Shown here piece by piece: positions 42,307 to 51,561 of a stretch of DNA of 64,000 nucleotides. The stretch's first letter is position 1; each line of letters begins with the position of its first letter. The stretch comes from Parapedobacter deserti (lineage in GTDB: Bacteria; Bacteroidota; Bacteroidia; Sphingobacteriales; Sphingobacteriaceae). The stretch is taken from contig NZ_JBHRTA010000062.1 of NCBI RefSeq assembly GCF_042646065.1, positions 124,001-188,000 on the forward strand, in the 5' to 3' direction. The position numbers and the translations under genes were made by a program. The notes below the pieces were generated by a model that ran no database searches, was not told where the DNA came from, and saw nothing but the letters and a program-made list of their open reading frames with translations.

Positions 42307-44172
42307 TTATTGCGGCATTTCTTGGGGGTAAGCGAACCACGGGATCGATGTTTGGTAGTTATCTGCCGTCCCCGGTATAGGCTTAAGTGTTTCCAGCGCT
42401 GGAAGGTTCCACATATATTCCGAGTTAAATCGGGGTCTTAACCGATAGCTTGGAGAACCCTCGTTTCGAACGTCATAAGAACCTTTCCGGCCCTCCACTT
42501 GCGCAGGCCGTAAATAAAATCCTTGATAAACTTTGGAAGGATCAGAATCCGGCTTCTGCTCAACCAATGCCTGAATCCAACCGTTCCCATTGCTGGGATA
42601 TTCGCCGGTATAGTCGATATCATAGTGATATTTGCGCATATCTACCCACGCCTCCGGCGCTCCCCATGGATATAAAGCGACCCACTTCTGCATCATGATG
42701 TGGGACAACGTAAAATCCGTCAGCCCGTTGACGTAGGGTCCGTTGACGTATTCCGAAGAAAGCGTATTGAATAGATTTCTTGTAATCTTGTCACCTCCCG
42801 TGGCACTGCCTTCTCTTCCCGGATAGATATACCGTGCGGTGGTCGCCATGTCTGCCACAACGCCTTTCTTAAACGCGTCAAACGCTTCTGAAGGCCTGTC
42901 AAGCTTCCAGTAGGCTTCTGCTAAACAGAATTGGAGCTCCGCGTAGGTGGTCAGAATGTACGGTGCATCATCCCGATAGATCCAGCGGCCAATCCCATCA
43001 TGAACGGTGCCCGTAACCGTAGACGCAATATTTCTTCCATAGTAAGAAGGTGCTTGGCCGATAGGGCCAACCGTTCCTGTAAATCCCCCTCCATAATATT
43101 GATACGATTTTACGTTATCTGTATCATCTAAATTAAGGAATGTGGGGTTGCTCGTTGTCGCCAACTTAACCGCAACCCTCGGGTCAAAATGCCCCGGCTC
43201 ATCCAACAACGTATCCGTGATGATTTGTTTTTCCGCTAGCTTATAGGGATAGTACGGATTCTGGTCTAAACGAATTTTATCACCGGTCGACTCATCATAT
43301 TCCGGAACAGTTCCTGTAAACACCTGTACGGCGTATTCATGCTGAAAATAACTATAAGTCAAGTTGCTGCGCGCTGTTCCCCAAAAATTATTGTAGCCGC
43401 TATAAGGTGCGGATTGGGACCCTCCGGCAACCTCGACAGTCGCATCATCATCCGGGCTTTGAAACGACTTTCCTGCTGCGGTAATGAGCTCCTCGGCATA
43501 TGCCCCTGCGAAATCCGTTTTGTTAGTTAGTGAGGCTAAATTTCGCACGATGACGGCATAAGCAAATTTAATCCACTTAGCCTTATCCCCATGGTAAATA
43601 AAATCATTGTCACTTATTTTCGTTCCGTAGTTGTGGTCATCCGGCCGTTCAAGCAGCTCGATAGCAGTATAGGCCCACTCCCTGACCTGCGCATAGACAT
43701 CTTTTTGATAATCGTAATCATGGGAAAGCAACCCAGGAACAAATGCATCTTCCATGGGTACTTCCCCGTGAATTTTGGTTAACATATCCCAGCTGAATGC
43801 TTTCATCGCATAACCAATGCCGGCCAGTGTCCAGTCTTCAGCGTCCATCGATTGATTGATCAGGTTTTCGAGGTTCATACCCTGGTTCCAATAGACCACC
43901 CGCCACATCTCACCCCCTTCATCCCTTCCCGAAGCGTAATAATGGTTAGCAAACGGGACGAAAAATGTTGAGGTCGTACCCATCATTTGCGTGAGCGGCC
44001 CAATCGCACGTATGTCCCAGTATATCCCTTGGTATTGCTGGGTAATGTTGGCCAGGTACAAATATCCTTCGACATAGTCGGGGGCGTCGATGTTCTTGTT
44101 TACATCCAGATATTTTTCGCAGCTACCCAAGATAAAAAGTATGGGTAAGAGCGCATATATTAATTTCTTCAT
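42307..44172 (-). CDS. SusD-like lipoprotein (first pair of the locus)
   Basis: Surface lipoprotein of 621 residues with signal MKKLIYALLPILFILGSC. Its pattern (YLDVNKNIDAPDYVEGYLYLANI, then NQGMNLENLINQSMDAEDW) and the helix AGIGYAMKAFSWDMLTKIHGEVPMEDAF are those of the SusD-like_2 group. LTTYAELQFCLAEAYWKLDRPSEAF (about residues 403-427) is the TPR part. It is 12 bases after the SusC gene. Ligand is inferred to be a murein-derived compound from the context only. Confidence 0.92.
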   Translation of the reverse strand: MKKLIYALLPILFILGSCEKYLDVNKNIDAPDYVEGYLYLANITQQYQGIYWDIRAIGPLTQMMGTTSTFFVPFANHYYASGRDEGGEMWRVVYWNQGMNLENLINQSMDAEDWTLAGIGYAMKAFSWDMLTKIHGEVPMEDAFVPGLLSHDYDYQKDVYAQVREWAYTAIELLERPDDHNYGTKISDNDFIYHGDKAKWIKFAYAVIVRNLASLTNKTDFAGAYAEELITAAGKSFQSPDDDATVEVAGGSQSAPYSGYNNFWGTARSNLTYSYFQHEYAVQVFTGTVPEYDESTGDKIRLDQNPYYPYKLAEKQIITDTLLDEPGHFDPRVAVKLATTSNPTFLNLDDTDNVKSYQYYGGGFTGTVGPIGQAPSYYGRNIASTVTGTVHDGIGRWIYRDDAPYILTTYAELQFCLAEAYWKLDRPSEAFDAFKKGVVADMATTARYIYPGREGSATGGDKITRNLFNTLSSEYVNGPYVNGLTDFTLSHIMMQKWVALYPWGAPEAWVDMRKYHYDIDYTGEYPSNGNGWIQALVEQKPDSDPSKVYQGFYLRPAQVEGRKGSYDVRNEGSPSYRLRPRFNSEYMWNLPALETLKPIPGTADNYQTSIPWFAYPQEMPQ

Positions 44173-44184
44173 GACTTCTGTTTT

Positions 44185-47100
44185 TTAATTCAACGTTAAG
44201 CTCAAGCCTACCGAATAACCACGGGGGTTCGGGATAGACCACACGTCGATCCCTTCGCCACCTGTACCGCCTGCCGCAGCGGAGACCGTGTTTCCTACTG
44301 CATCAATGCCGGAGTAGTTGGTCCAGGTAAATAAATCGTTGCCTACAAAGTACACATCCAGCCCGGAAATAAGTTTATACCGGCTAAACAACTGTGCAGG
44401 CAAACGGTAAGACAGACGCAATTCCTGCAGGCGTAGGTAATTCACGTTTTTTTCCAGCCAGTCTTCATTACTACCGGTGAATATGCTGGCCCCAACGGCG
44501 CGGTAATCCATCGCAATGGTATTGCGCGTCGGGTTGTCGGTATTCTCATTTCCATCCCGCAGGACTCCTTCGAATATCCATGGACCGCTTTCCCGCAGGT
44601 CCACCGACTCCCAGCTGGTTCCTCTGATCATCATTTCCCGTTTGGTACCGTTGACCACGGTAGCACCCAAGCGGCCGGCGAATAGCCCTGAAAGCCGGAG
44701 GTTTTTGTAAGTGAGGCTGGACGTGATGCCAAAACGTAGGTTGGGTTCACGGTCGCCAATAACTGACCAGACATCGTCGGTTATCGGCAACCCCGTTGTC
44801 GGATTGATTAGGATATCTCCGTTGTCGTTCCGAGAATAGGCTTGCCCTGTCAATGTAGTAATCGGGTGACCAATCATGATTCCGTTCCGGATATTCCCAG
44901 CATTCCAAGTGTAAGGATTGTAATACTCCGTCACATTTTCTGGCAAGTACAATACTTCAGAACGTCCCCGAGAGGCATTTACCCCGAGGTTCCATGTCAA
45001 TCCGTTGGGATTTTTAATAATATCCCCATCGATATGCGCTTCCCAGCCCCAGGTCTTGAACGAACCAACATTCATGGTATTTAAGACGAACCCCGTGGCA
45101 TAACTCAACCGGAAACCGCTTACAATCTGGTCGGCATTCCGAGTGCCGAAGTACGTGAAGCTAGCGTTGACCCTGTTATCCAATACTCTTAAATCGATAC
45201 CGGCCTCGTGTGCTGTCGTGATTTCCGGCCGTAGGTTCGGATTCGGTCCGGTAAATCCATACTTAAATCCTCCTCCGGTCAACTCCGTACCCTCCAATTG
45301 TGGATCAATTTGTAACGGGCCAGCGTCTTTACCAACTTGGGCCAACGACCCGCGTAGCTTGACGTAGTTGATGGCTTTGACCGATTTCATAAATTTCAGA
45401 TCGGATAAAATGAATGCGCCTTCGATTGCTGGGTAAAAATACCTATTGTTGTTTACAGGCAAGGTGGAAGACCAGTCATTACGAGCTCTCAGTGTCAGAA
45501 ATGCGATGTTGTTGTATCCGAGTTCGAATTGACCAGAGAGCGCCTGAATCCTTCTCTTGGTATTCCTTTGGGTAGCCGTTTGAGTTGCCGGATCGGTGTT
45601 GTTGATCGACTGGAAATCGGGAACAATAAATCCGGTTCCGTTGGAAGCCGATCGGGTAATGGCATTTTCCAATTGGTGATACCCTACCTGTCCGGAAAAG
45701 GAGAACTTGTCATCAAAAAAACTATTATTGTATCCGGCAAGTATATTAATAGTCGGGTCAGAGAAATTGGACTGAACTAGGTTATACTGGCCGACGCCGG
45801 CATTTCGGTTTGCGTAATAAGGATGGGCGGATGTTTCAAATGTCTGCATCCCGACATCCCAGCCCACCTGCGCCCGAAGAAACGAGTTTTTTATAGGCGT
45901 GAGATTTAACGCTACGTTGCTGAGGAAACGATCTGATTTATCATACAATTTGTTCTTGTACATAGCGAAAAGCGGATTGAGTAAGTCCTCGTCAATGTAA
46001 TAATCCGGCACCTTCATATGACTGCCATCAGCCGCCAAGTAATTCCGCATATCATCTACCATTGGCCATAGCATAGCACGGAATAAGGGCCCGTCTGTAC
46101 CTCTTAAAACCTTGTTATTCCCGGTGTTGGTGTACTGTAGAGAACCGTCAAATTTCAGCCAATCCGTTACTTGTGCCTGCCCAGACAAACTTAGGTTGGT
46201 CCGCTCATAGTCTGTCGTTTTTAACACACCGTTCTGGCCCAACGCGGAGAATCCAGCCCGAATTGTCGCTTTATCCGATCCGGCTTCAACAGAAGCATTG
46301 TGCCGTTGTTGGTAGCCGGTCTGAAGTAAGGCAGCAATGTTATCATAAAGTTGCATTCCTTCGGGGTACAAGCCACCGTACTTTGATGTATAATAGTAGT
46401 TTGTCGTGCCATAGGCCCCATTCGCATACTTGGTTTGCATATCGGGATAGCCATACGCCTCGTCCCATTTGAAGTAATTGCTATAATTAACCCTGCCTTT
46501 TCCAGCACGACCTTTTTTTGTGGTGATGATGATCGCGCCATTTGAGGCATCTGATCCGTACAGTGCTGCCGCTGCCGCACCCTTTAATACGGTGATCGAT
46601 TCTACGTCTTCCGGATTGAAGTCATTCCCCCGGGAAGCAAAATCCAGGTTACGAACCGAATAGGTATTGCCTCCTCCCCCGGCCATACCGCCCAGGGGGT
46701 CAAAAGAGGAGTTATTCATGGGAATACCGTCCACCACGTACAGCGGCTGGTTATTGCCTGATATGGAGGTGATATTACGCAGTACAACCGTAGTTGAGGC
46801 TCCGGGGCTTCCGCTTGTCGATGTCACATTCAGTCCAGGAACCCGCCCTGCAAGTGCTGAGATAAAATTCTCCCTGCCTGATTCGCTGATTGTAGCCCCA
46901 TCGATTTGTTGTACCGAAGAGCCTATCGCCCGCCCGACACGCTTCATACCAAACTCTGCGGTTACCAATACTTCATCTAATGAAGCCGCTTTTTCTACCA
47001 TCGATACATCAACCGAAGTTTGATCGCCAATTCGATGCGACACGGTTTCGAAACCAACAGAACTGAAAATCAACCGCTGCCCTTCGGAAACGCGAATCGA

Positions 47101-47280
47101 ATAATTTCCTTGCGCGTTTGTTTGGGTCTGGGTACCCGTGCCTTCAACCAATACGGTTACATTGGGAATGGGAGCGCCATTTCCATCGGTAACCCTGCCA
47201 GCTACCGTCTTTTGTTGTGCCATCAGATGGGACGATACACACATCACTCCAAAAAATAGCAAAAGTAATGTTCTTTTCAT
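44185..47280 (-). CDS. SusC/RagA-type TonB-dependent transporter (first pair of the locus)
   Basis: Outer-membrane transporter of 1031 residues. Signal MKRTLLLLFFGVMCVSSHLMAQ, then the Ig-like KTVAGRVTDGNGAPIPNVTVLVEG, the linker LDEVLVTAEFGMKRVGRAIGSS and the plug ESITVLKGAAAAALYGSDASNGAIIIT. It ends YSVGLSLTLN. It is the first gene of a unit with SusD, a surface lipoprotein and the unknown lipoprotein. The 303-base gap upstream has an inverted repeat (47411-47433) and the TGCATGTT repeat (47510-47527). Confidence 0.94.
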   Translation of the reverse strand: MKRTLLLLFFGVMCVSSHLMAQQKTVAGRVTDGNGAPIPNVTVLVEGTGTQTQTNAQGNYSIRVSEGQRLIFSSVGFETVSHRIGDQTSVDVSMVEKAASLDEVLVTAEFGMKRVGRAIGSSVQQIDGATISESGRENFISALAGRVPGLNVTSTSGSPGASTTVVLRNITSISGNNQPLYVVDGIPMNNSSFDPLGGMAGGGGNTYSVRNLDFASRGNDFNPEDVESITVLKGAAAAALYGSDASNGAIIITTKKGRAGKGRVNYSNYFKWDEAYGYPDMQTKYANGAYGTTNYYYTSKYGGLYPEGMQLYDNIAALLQTGYQQRHNASVEAGSDKATIRAGFSALGQNGVLKTTDYERTNLSLSGQAQVTDWLKFDGSLQYTNTGNNKVLRGTDGPLFRAMLWPMVDDMRNYLAADGSHMKVPDYYIDEDLLNPLFAMYKNKLYDKSDRFLSNVALNLTPIKNSFLRAQVGWDVGMQTFETSAHPYYANRNAGVGQYNLVQSNFSDPTINILAGYNNSFFDDKFSFSGQVGYHQLENAITRSASNGTGFIVPDFQSINNTDPATQTATQRNTKRRIQALSGQFELGYNNIAFLTLRARNDWSSTLPVNNNRYFYPAIEGAFILSDLKFMKSVKAINYVKLRGSLAQVGKDAGPLQIDPQLEGTELTGGGFKYGFTGPNPNLRPEITTAHEAGIDLRVLDNRVNASFTYFGTRNADQIVSGFRLSYATGFVLNTMNVGSFKTWGWEAHIDGDIIKNPNGLTWNLGVNASRGRSEVLYLPENVTEYYNPYTWNAGNIRNGIMIGHPITTLTGQAYSRNDNGDILINPTTGLPITDDVWSVIGDREPNLRFGITSSLTYKNLRLSGLFAGRLGATVVNGTKREMMIRGTSWESVDLRESGPWIFEGVLRDGNENTDNPTRNTIAMDYRAVGASIFTGSNEDWLEKNVNYLRLQELRLSYRLPAQLFSRYKLISGLDVYFVGNDLFTWTNYSGIDAVGNTVSAAAGGTGGEGIDVWSIPNPRGYSVGLSLTLN

Positions 47281-47410
47281 ATAAGCGTTGATTAGTTAGG
47301 TGAATACTTCGTTGTGTTTTTTTGGTGTTTCGGCAAAATACTGCCAACATTCCGAATTGGTTTTTCTTTTCATACTGATACTTTTAAGGCCACTTACAAA
47401 CCCAAACAAT

Positions 47411-47433
47411 CATTTTAGGTTATACCTAAAATG
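47411..47433. promoter_or_regulatory. Inverted repeat upstream of the SusC/D unit
   Basis: Perfect 10-base arms, CATTTTAGGT (47411-47420) and ACCTAAAATG (47424-47433), around a 3-base centre. It lies 131 bases before the susC-like ATG and about 77 bases downstream, on the minus strand, of the TGCATGTT site. An operator or an RNA leader hairpin are both possible. Confidence 0.5.
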
Positions 47434-47509
47434 CCTTTGAAACCCCTTAACAACTTGCAATAGATTATAATAGATTAGCTGCACAATAATAACAACTATT
47501 TTTATTATT

Positions 47510-47527
47510 TGCATGTTTCTGCATGTT
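47510..47527 (-). promoter_or_regulatory. TGCATGTT direct-repeat operator upstream of the SusC/D unit
   Basis: TGCATGTT-TC-TGCATGTT, the best copy of the motif in this window. A half site ACATGCAGC follows at 47552-47560. I see no convincing -7 box at the spacing found for the other two copies, so its promoter is unresolved. It lies 57 bases past the end of the serine hydrolase gene. Confidence 0.6.
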
Positions 47528-47583
47528 TTTTTTATTTTTTCACTAAAACTTACATGCAGCGATTGCCAAAGCTTATGTAACTC

Positions 47584-50004
47584 TTACCTCCCTGTCACGT
47601 AATCATAAAACAACCGGGAAACAGCGGCAAGCGTTTCTTTGGCCGCCGTATTATCCATACTGCCAGATAGCAATATCAATACATATCGGCGTCCGTCCGG
47701 CAGCAAAACCACACCTGAATCGTGCTGTATCTTCGTGATCCATCCGGTTTTGTTGGCTACCTTCACATCATCCGGCAATTTGGCCGGGATAATGCCGCGG
47801 TACCGTTGGTCCATCAGAATGCGCATCATTCGCTCTCTGGCGGCTTCATCAACGATACCGTTCTGGGTACCGGCCAACTGCTCAAAGACCAGCATCAGGT
47901 CATATGCCGTCACGGTGTTGTTAAGGCCCTTTTCGTATGCTTTTATGTCTTCTACACCACGCAGCACCTGAATATCATCCGCTCCGATGCGTTTCATGGA
48001 TTTCATTACATTTTTTGCGCCGATCTGATCGATGATTATATTGGTTGCGAGGTTGCTGCTCTCGGTGATCATCCGGTTAATCAGGTTCTCCCAGGTCACT
48101 TTTTCGCCAACCTGCTGGTAGAGCGTCTGCTCGCTGTCGTCTTCCGTGGATAGCGAATAGCGGCTACGGTCAGCGATGCTGCGGAATTCGTTGTATACGG
48201 TGATGGAATCCGACAGCTTAAATTTGCCCTCCACCGCTTGTCGGAAAGCTTCAATCATTACGGGGGTTTTCATGGTGCTGGCCGCATGGAACGTTTCCCG
48301 CTCGTTAAACAATACGCGCTCTCCGGTTTGCATATCGTGAAAGGCGTAGGCAAACCGGGCCTTAGGATGCTTGCTAACTACTTTTGCTATCCGTTCCCTT
48401 AGCGCTGCAGTGTCCAAAATTGCGTCTTTGTCCGGAGTCAGCACGATCTCCGTCCAATCGCTGCTCCCTCCTTCGCGTTCGGTAACGAAGCGGCCTTCGC
48501 GGATGGACTTATCCGCGTTAAACGTAAACGTCAGGAAGGGCCCTTCACCGCGCTCCGTGTTGTCATAAACCAGACGAAACAGATCGCCATGAAAATGGCG
48601 CAGCCGACCGCTGTACTGTGGCGACTTGACAACATCCAACCGCAATGCACTGTCCCCTACCTGACTAATCACCGTACGGCCGATCAGCTTGTCACGATAA
48701 GCACCTGCGTAGTCAGCCATCGGCAACGTACGCCTGAGGGTGGTGTCGGGGTCGACCGGCTTGTCGTGCGCGCGGATGGAGTCTTGCCGGGCTTGTGAAC
48801 GGTCAAGCTCCTTTTTGTACCCCGCAATCCAGTCAAACGGCTGACTTTCCAGGTAATAATCCAGCACATGGTTGATAATGGACCAATAGGCTCCGGAAGC
48901 CAACTGATTGGTCAGCACCACCACACCCAGGTTCCGTTCCGGTACCATGGCTATCTGGGACACGAAACCCGTAAGCAAGCCGCCATGTCCAACCACCCTG
49001 ACTCCCCGGTAATCATACGAACGGAAACCCAATGCATAGCCCCAGAAATTTTTCTGATTGGGTTTCAGCCACTCGGGTTCCTTGCTTACGGGCATAGGCT
49101 TAATAATCTTCCACAGCTGATTGGTCGCCTGGGGTGTGAATAGGCGGAATCCATCGGGCGTCCGGCCGGAATCCAACTGGGTGATCAGCCAGCGGGACAT
49201 GTCCGCGGCCGATGACGCAATGCCGCCCGCTGGGTTTCCATTGTCGCCGATATTGGTTTCGAAATAACGTTCTACGACCTGCAGTTGGCCGTCGCGGATC
49301 CGGTGGGCATGCGCCACGTTGGGCTGTTCTCTCAATATGCTGTACCGCGCTATAGACTGCCGCATACCGACACGGTCGAAGATACGCGCCTTCACAAATT
49401 CTTCCCACGTCATCCCCGATACCGCTTCTACCACTTCGCCCGCAGCGACGTAGAGAATATTGTTGTATGCGTATACTGAGCGAAAATCATGGCGCAGGCG
49501 TACGTCCTTTAATTTTCCAAGCAACTCCTTCCGGCTGAAAGTCGACGGGGGGAACAACAGAAAGTCATTAGCATACGCAGGCAGTCCGCTATGGTGCACG
49601 AGCAGGTCGCGGACGGTAAGGTGGGCTGTTACGTAGTCGTCCGAAAACTTGAGGTACGGCAGGTACTTGGTTACCGGGTCTTCCCATTTCAGCTTGCCTT
49701 CCTCCACCAGCATGGCCAGTGCCGTGGCTGTGAAGGCTTTACTGTTGGACGCAATGTTAAAAAGCGTGTTTTCGTCAACTGGATCCGGTCTGTCCATGCG
49801 CTTCACACCGTATCCCTTGGCCAGAATGACCTTGCCATCCTTGACGATGGCCAAGGCTATACCTGGCACCTGGAATTCGCGGAGCACCCGTTCTACATAG
49901 TCATCCAACCCGGATGGGAGGTCCGGCTTTTGCGCCGCCGACTGCGCACTGCAAAGGAAAATGCAGGCAAAACAAAGAAACCAATGGTTCATTCGTGCTA
50001 TCAT
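47584..50004 (-). CDS. Double serine hydrolase: class C-type esterase/peptidase domain fused to class A beta-lactamase-type domain
   Basis: An exported 806-residue protein (signal ends near SAAQ). Residues 30-390: class C fold with SNSK (about residue 86), the YNN motif in YAYNNILYVAAGE (about residue 175) and GHGG (about residue 335). Residues 430-535: a DUF3471-type beta domain (YAGAYRDKLIGRTV). Residues 540-800: class A fold with STMK (about residue 578), the SSN triad in TESSNLATNIIID and KTG in VANKTGWITK. Either half could cut a beta-lactam or a D-Ala peptide bond. Its start overlaps the stop of the GHL10 gene (ATGA), so it is co-translated with murein enzymes; muropeptide hydrolysis is inferred. 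Confidence 0.92.
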   Translation of the reverse strand: MIARMNHWFLCFACIFLCSAQSAAQKPDLPSGLDDYVERVLREFQVPGIALAIVKDGKVILAKGYGVKRMDRPDPVDENTLFNIASNSKAFTATALAMLVEEGKLKWEDPVTKYLPYLKFSDDYVTAHLTVRDLLVHHSGLPAYANDFLLFPPSTFSRKELLGKLKDVRLRHDFRSVYAYNNILYVAAGEVVEAVSGMTWEEFVKARIFDRVGMRQSIARYSILREQPNVAHAHRIRDGQLQVVERYFETNIGDNGNPAGGIASSAADMSRWLITQLDSGRTPDGFRLFTPQATNQLWKIIKPMPVSKEPEWLKPNQKNFWGYALGFRSYDYRGVRVVGHGGLLTGFVSQIAMVPERNLGVVVLTNQLASGAYWSIINHVLDYYLESQPFDWIAGYKKELDRSQARQDSIRAHDKPVDPDTTLRRTLPMADYAGAYRDKLIGRTVISQVGDSALRLDVVKSPQYSGRLRHFHGDLFRLVYDNTERGEGPFLTFTFNADKSIREGRFVTEREGGSSDWTEIVLTPDKDAILDTAALRERIAKVVSKHPKARFAYAFHDMQTGERVLFNERETFHAASTMKTPVMIEAFRQAVEGKFKLSDSITVYNEFRSIADRSRYSLSTEDDSEQTLYQQVGEKVTWENLINRMITESSNLATNIIIDQIGAKNVMKSMKRIGADDIQVLRGVEDIKAYEKGLNNTVTAYDLMLVFEQLAGTQNGIVDEAARERMMRILMDQRYRGIIPAKLPDDVKVANKTGWITKIQHDSGVVLLPDGRRYVLILLSGSMDNTAAKETLAAVSRLFYDYVTGR

Positions 50005-51521
50005 ATCTTTGATCCGTCTATCGCCATGATCCTTTCACTTTCGTTCCCCAACCGGTCAACGGCGGTCACTACCACTTGTTCAAGCACCGCACCATCATCA
50101 GCATAGCTGGGCAACGTCAATGACGATACATGGCTTTCCAGAATGCGGTAATCCCACTTATTTCCAAAACGACTATATAGCACCCACTTAGCAATGTTGC
50201 CGGTGTTGGGATGCTGCCAGCTGACGTCCACTTCCCCTCCGCGGCGACTGAACCTCACCATAGGTGAATCGGGCGCATCGCTGCCTAACCACGGCGAGGC
50301 AGGCACCAGCGCCGGCTGCTTGTAAGGACCCTCCAGCAGGCCTTGAGCCAAAAGCGGGTTCCGAGTCAACGACGAGATGCTCCAGTGCACCGCCCCTTTA
50401 CTGGCAGGCACCATGCCCCGGGTAATCATGATCTGGTTGACCACCTCCCGCAGGTTGGCCTCGTCGCCGCCCCGGCCTACGTTCATGCCCGGCCACAGGT
50501 GGCGTGCCTGTGTATTCTCCTCCTGCCACCATCCCAGTAGCACAGGGAAGCTCTGCGGGATTTGGGCAATCGGCCAATACAGCTGGGGAGTAAAGTAGTC
50601 AACCCATCCCTTATTCAACCAAAGCTTGGCGTCGGCGTATAGCTTGTCGTATTGGTCCATCCCGGCAATACTTTCAGGATGACCTGGCCGCCAAATGCCG
50701 AATGGGCTCAGCCCGAATTTTACGTGTTTCTTTACCCGTTTAATATCGTTGTAAATGCGCTCAATAAACTGGTTGACGTGGCTCCTGCGCCAATCGCCCC
50801 GCGATAGCGTTCCGCCGCCAGCGACGTAAGCTGCCCAGGTATCGTCATCGGGGAAGTCAGCCCCACCGTTGTAGGATTCGTACGGGTAAAAATAGTCGTC
50901 GAAATGCACACCGTCAATGTCGTAGCGGCTCACGATATCCATAACCACCGCCGCTGAATGATCTTGTGTGGACTGCTTGGCTGGGTCAAACCACCAATAG
51001 CCTTCCTTCAGCTTTACGACCGACTCCGGCATCTTATTTACCAGTGAGGGCGGTTCCACCTCACCGGCTGCAATGTGATGGGCCCGGTAGGGATTCAGCC
51101 ACACGTGCAATTCGAGGCCCCGCCGGTGTGCTTCTTCTATCCAGAAAGCCAGGGGATCATAAAACGGATCCGGAGCGGTACCCTGTTTGCCCGTAAGGTA
51201 GTACGACCAAGGTTCCCATTCGCTTGGAAACAGTGCATCTGCTTGAGGGCGCACCTGGAATATGACGGCATTGAAGTGGTGGTCGCGGAGAAAATCAAGC
51301 AAGGCAAGTGCCTCCGCTTGCTGTTGCGCCGTGCTTAGCCCGGGCTTGCTTGGCCAGTTGATGTTGTCAACAGTGGCCACCCACGCCGCCCGGAATTCCC
51401 GCATCGCCGAGGGGATGGGCGGCTCTCCCGCTCTTTCCTCCTCCGGCAAGTGCCTTCGGGACGCGCAAGCTACACCCATCAATAAGGCGAGCCCGCAAAT
51501 CAAATGTTTACTTTTATTCAT
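50001..51521 (-). CDS. GHL10-family glycoside hydrolase, DigH-like lipoprotein
   Basis: A 506-residue lipoprotein (signal with Cys in LLMGVAC). The TIM-barrel motifs REFRAAWVATVDNINWPS (about residues 42-59), FNAVIFQVRPQADALF and the catalytic-region DGVHFDDYFYPY (about residue 205) are those of the GHL10 (DUF187) family. E. coli DigH of this family cuts peptidoglycan glycan strands that have lost their peptides. The C-terminal 100 residues look like a fibronectin-III domain. It lies between an amidase and a beta-lactamase-fold gene, exactly the context for cutting denuded glycan. Confidence 0.92.
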   Translation of the reverse strand: MNKSKHLICGLALLMGVACASRRHLPEEERAGEPPIPSAMREFRAAWVATVDNINWPSKPGLSTAQQQAEALALLDFLRDHHFNAVIFQVRPQADALFPSEWEPWSYYLTGKQGTAPDPFYDPLAFWIEEAHRRGLELHVWLNPYRAHHIAAGEVEPPSLVNKMPESVVKLKEGYWWFDPAKQSTQDHSAAVVMDIVSRYDIDGVHFDDYFYPYESYNGGADFPDDDTWAAYVAGGGTLSRGDWRRSHVNQFIERIYNDIKRVKKHVKFGLSPFGIWRPGHPESIAGMDQYDKLYADAKLWLNKGWVDYFTPQLYWPIAQIPQSFPVLLGWWQEENTQARHLWPGMNVGRGGDEANLREVVNQIMITRGMVPASKGAVHWSISSLTRNPLLAQGLLEGPYKQPALVPASPWLGSDAPDSPMVRFSRRGGEVDVSWQHPNTGNIAKWVLYSRFGNKWDYRILESHVSSLTLPSYADDGAVLEQVVVTAVDRLGNESERIMAIDGSKI

Positions 51522-51561
51522 GGATACTTATTTTTGAAACTACACCGTCCACACGCTACAC

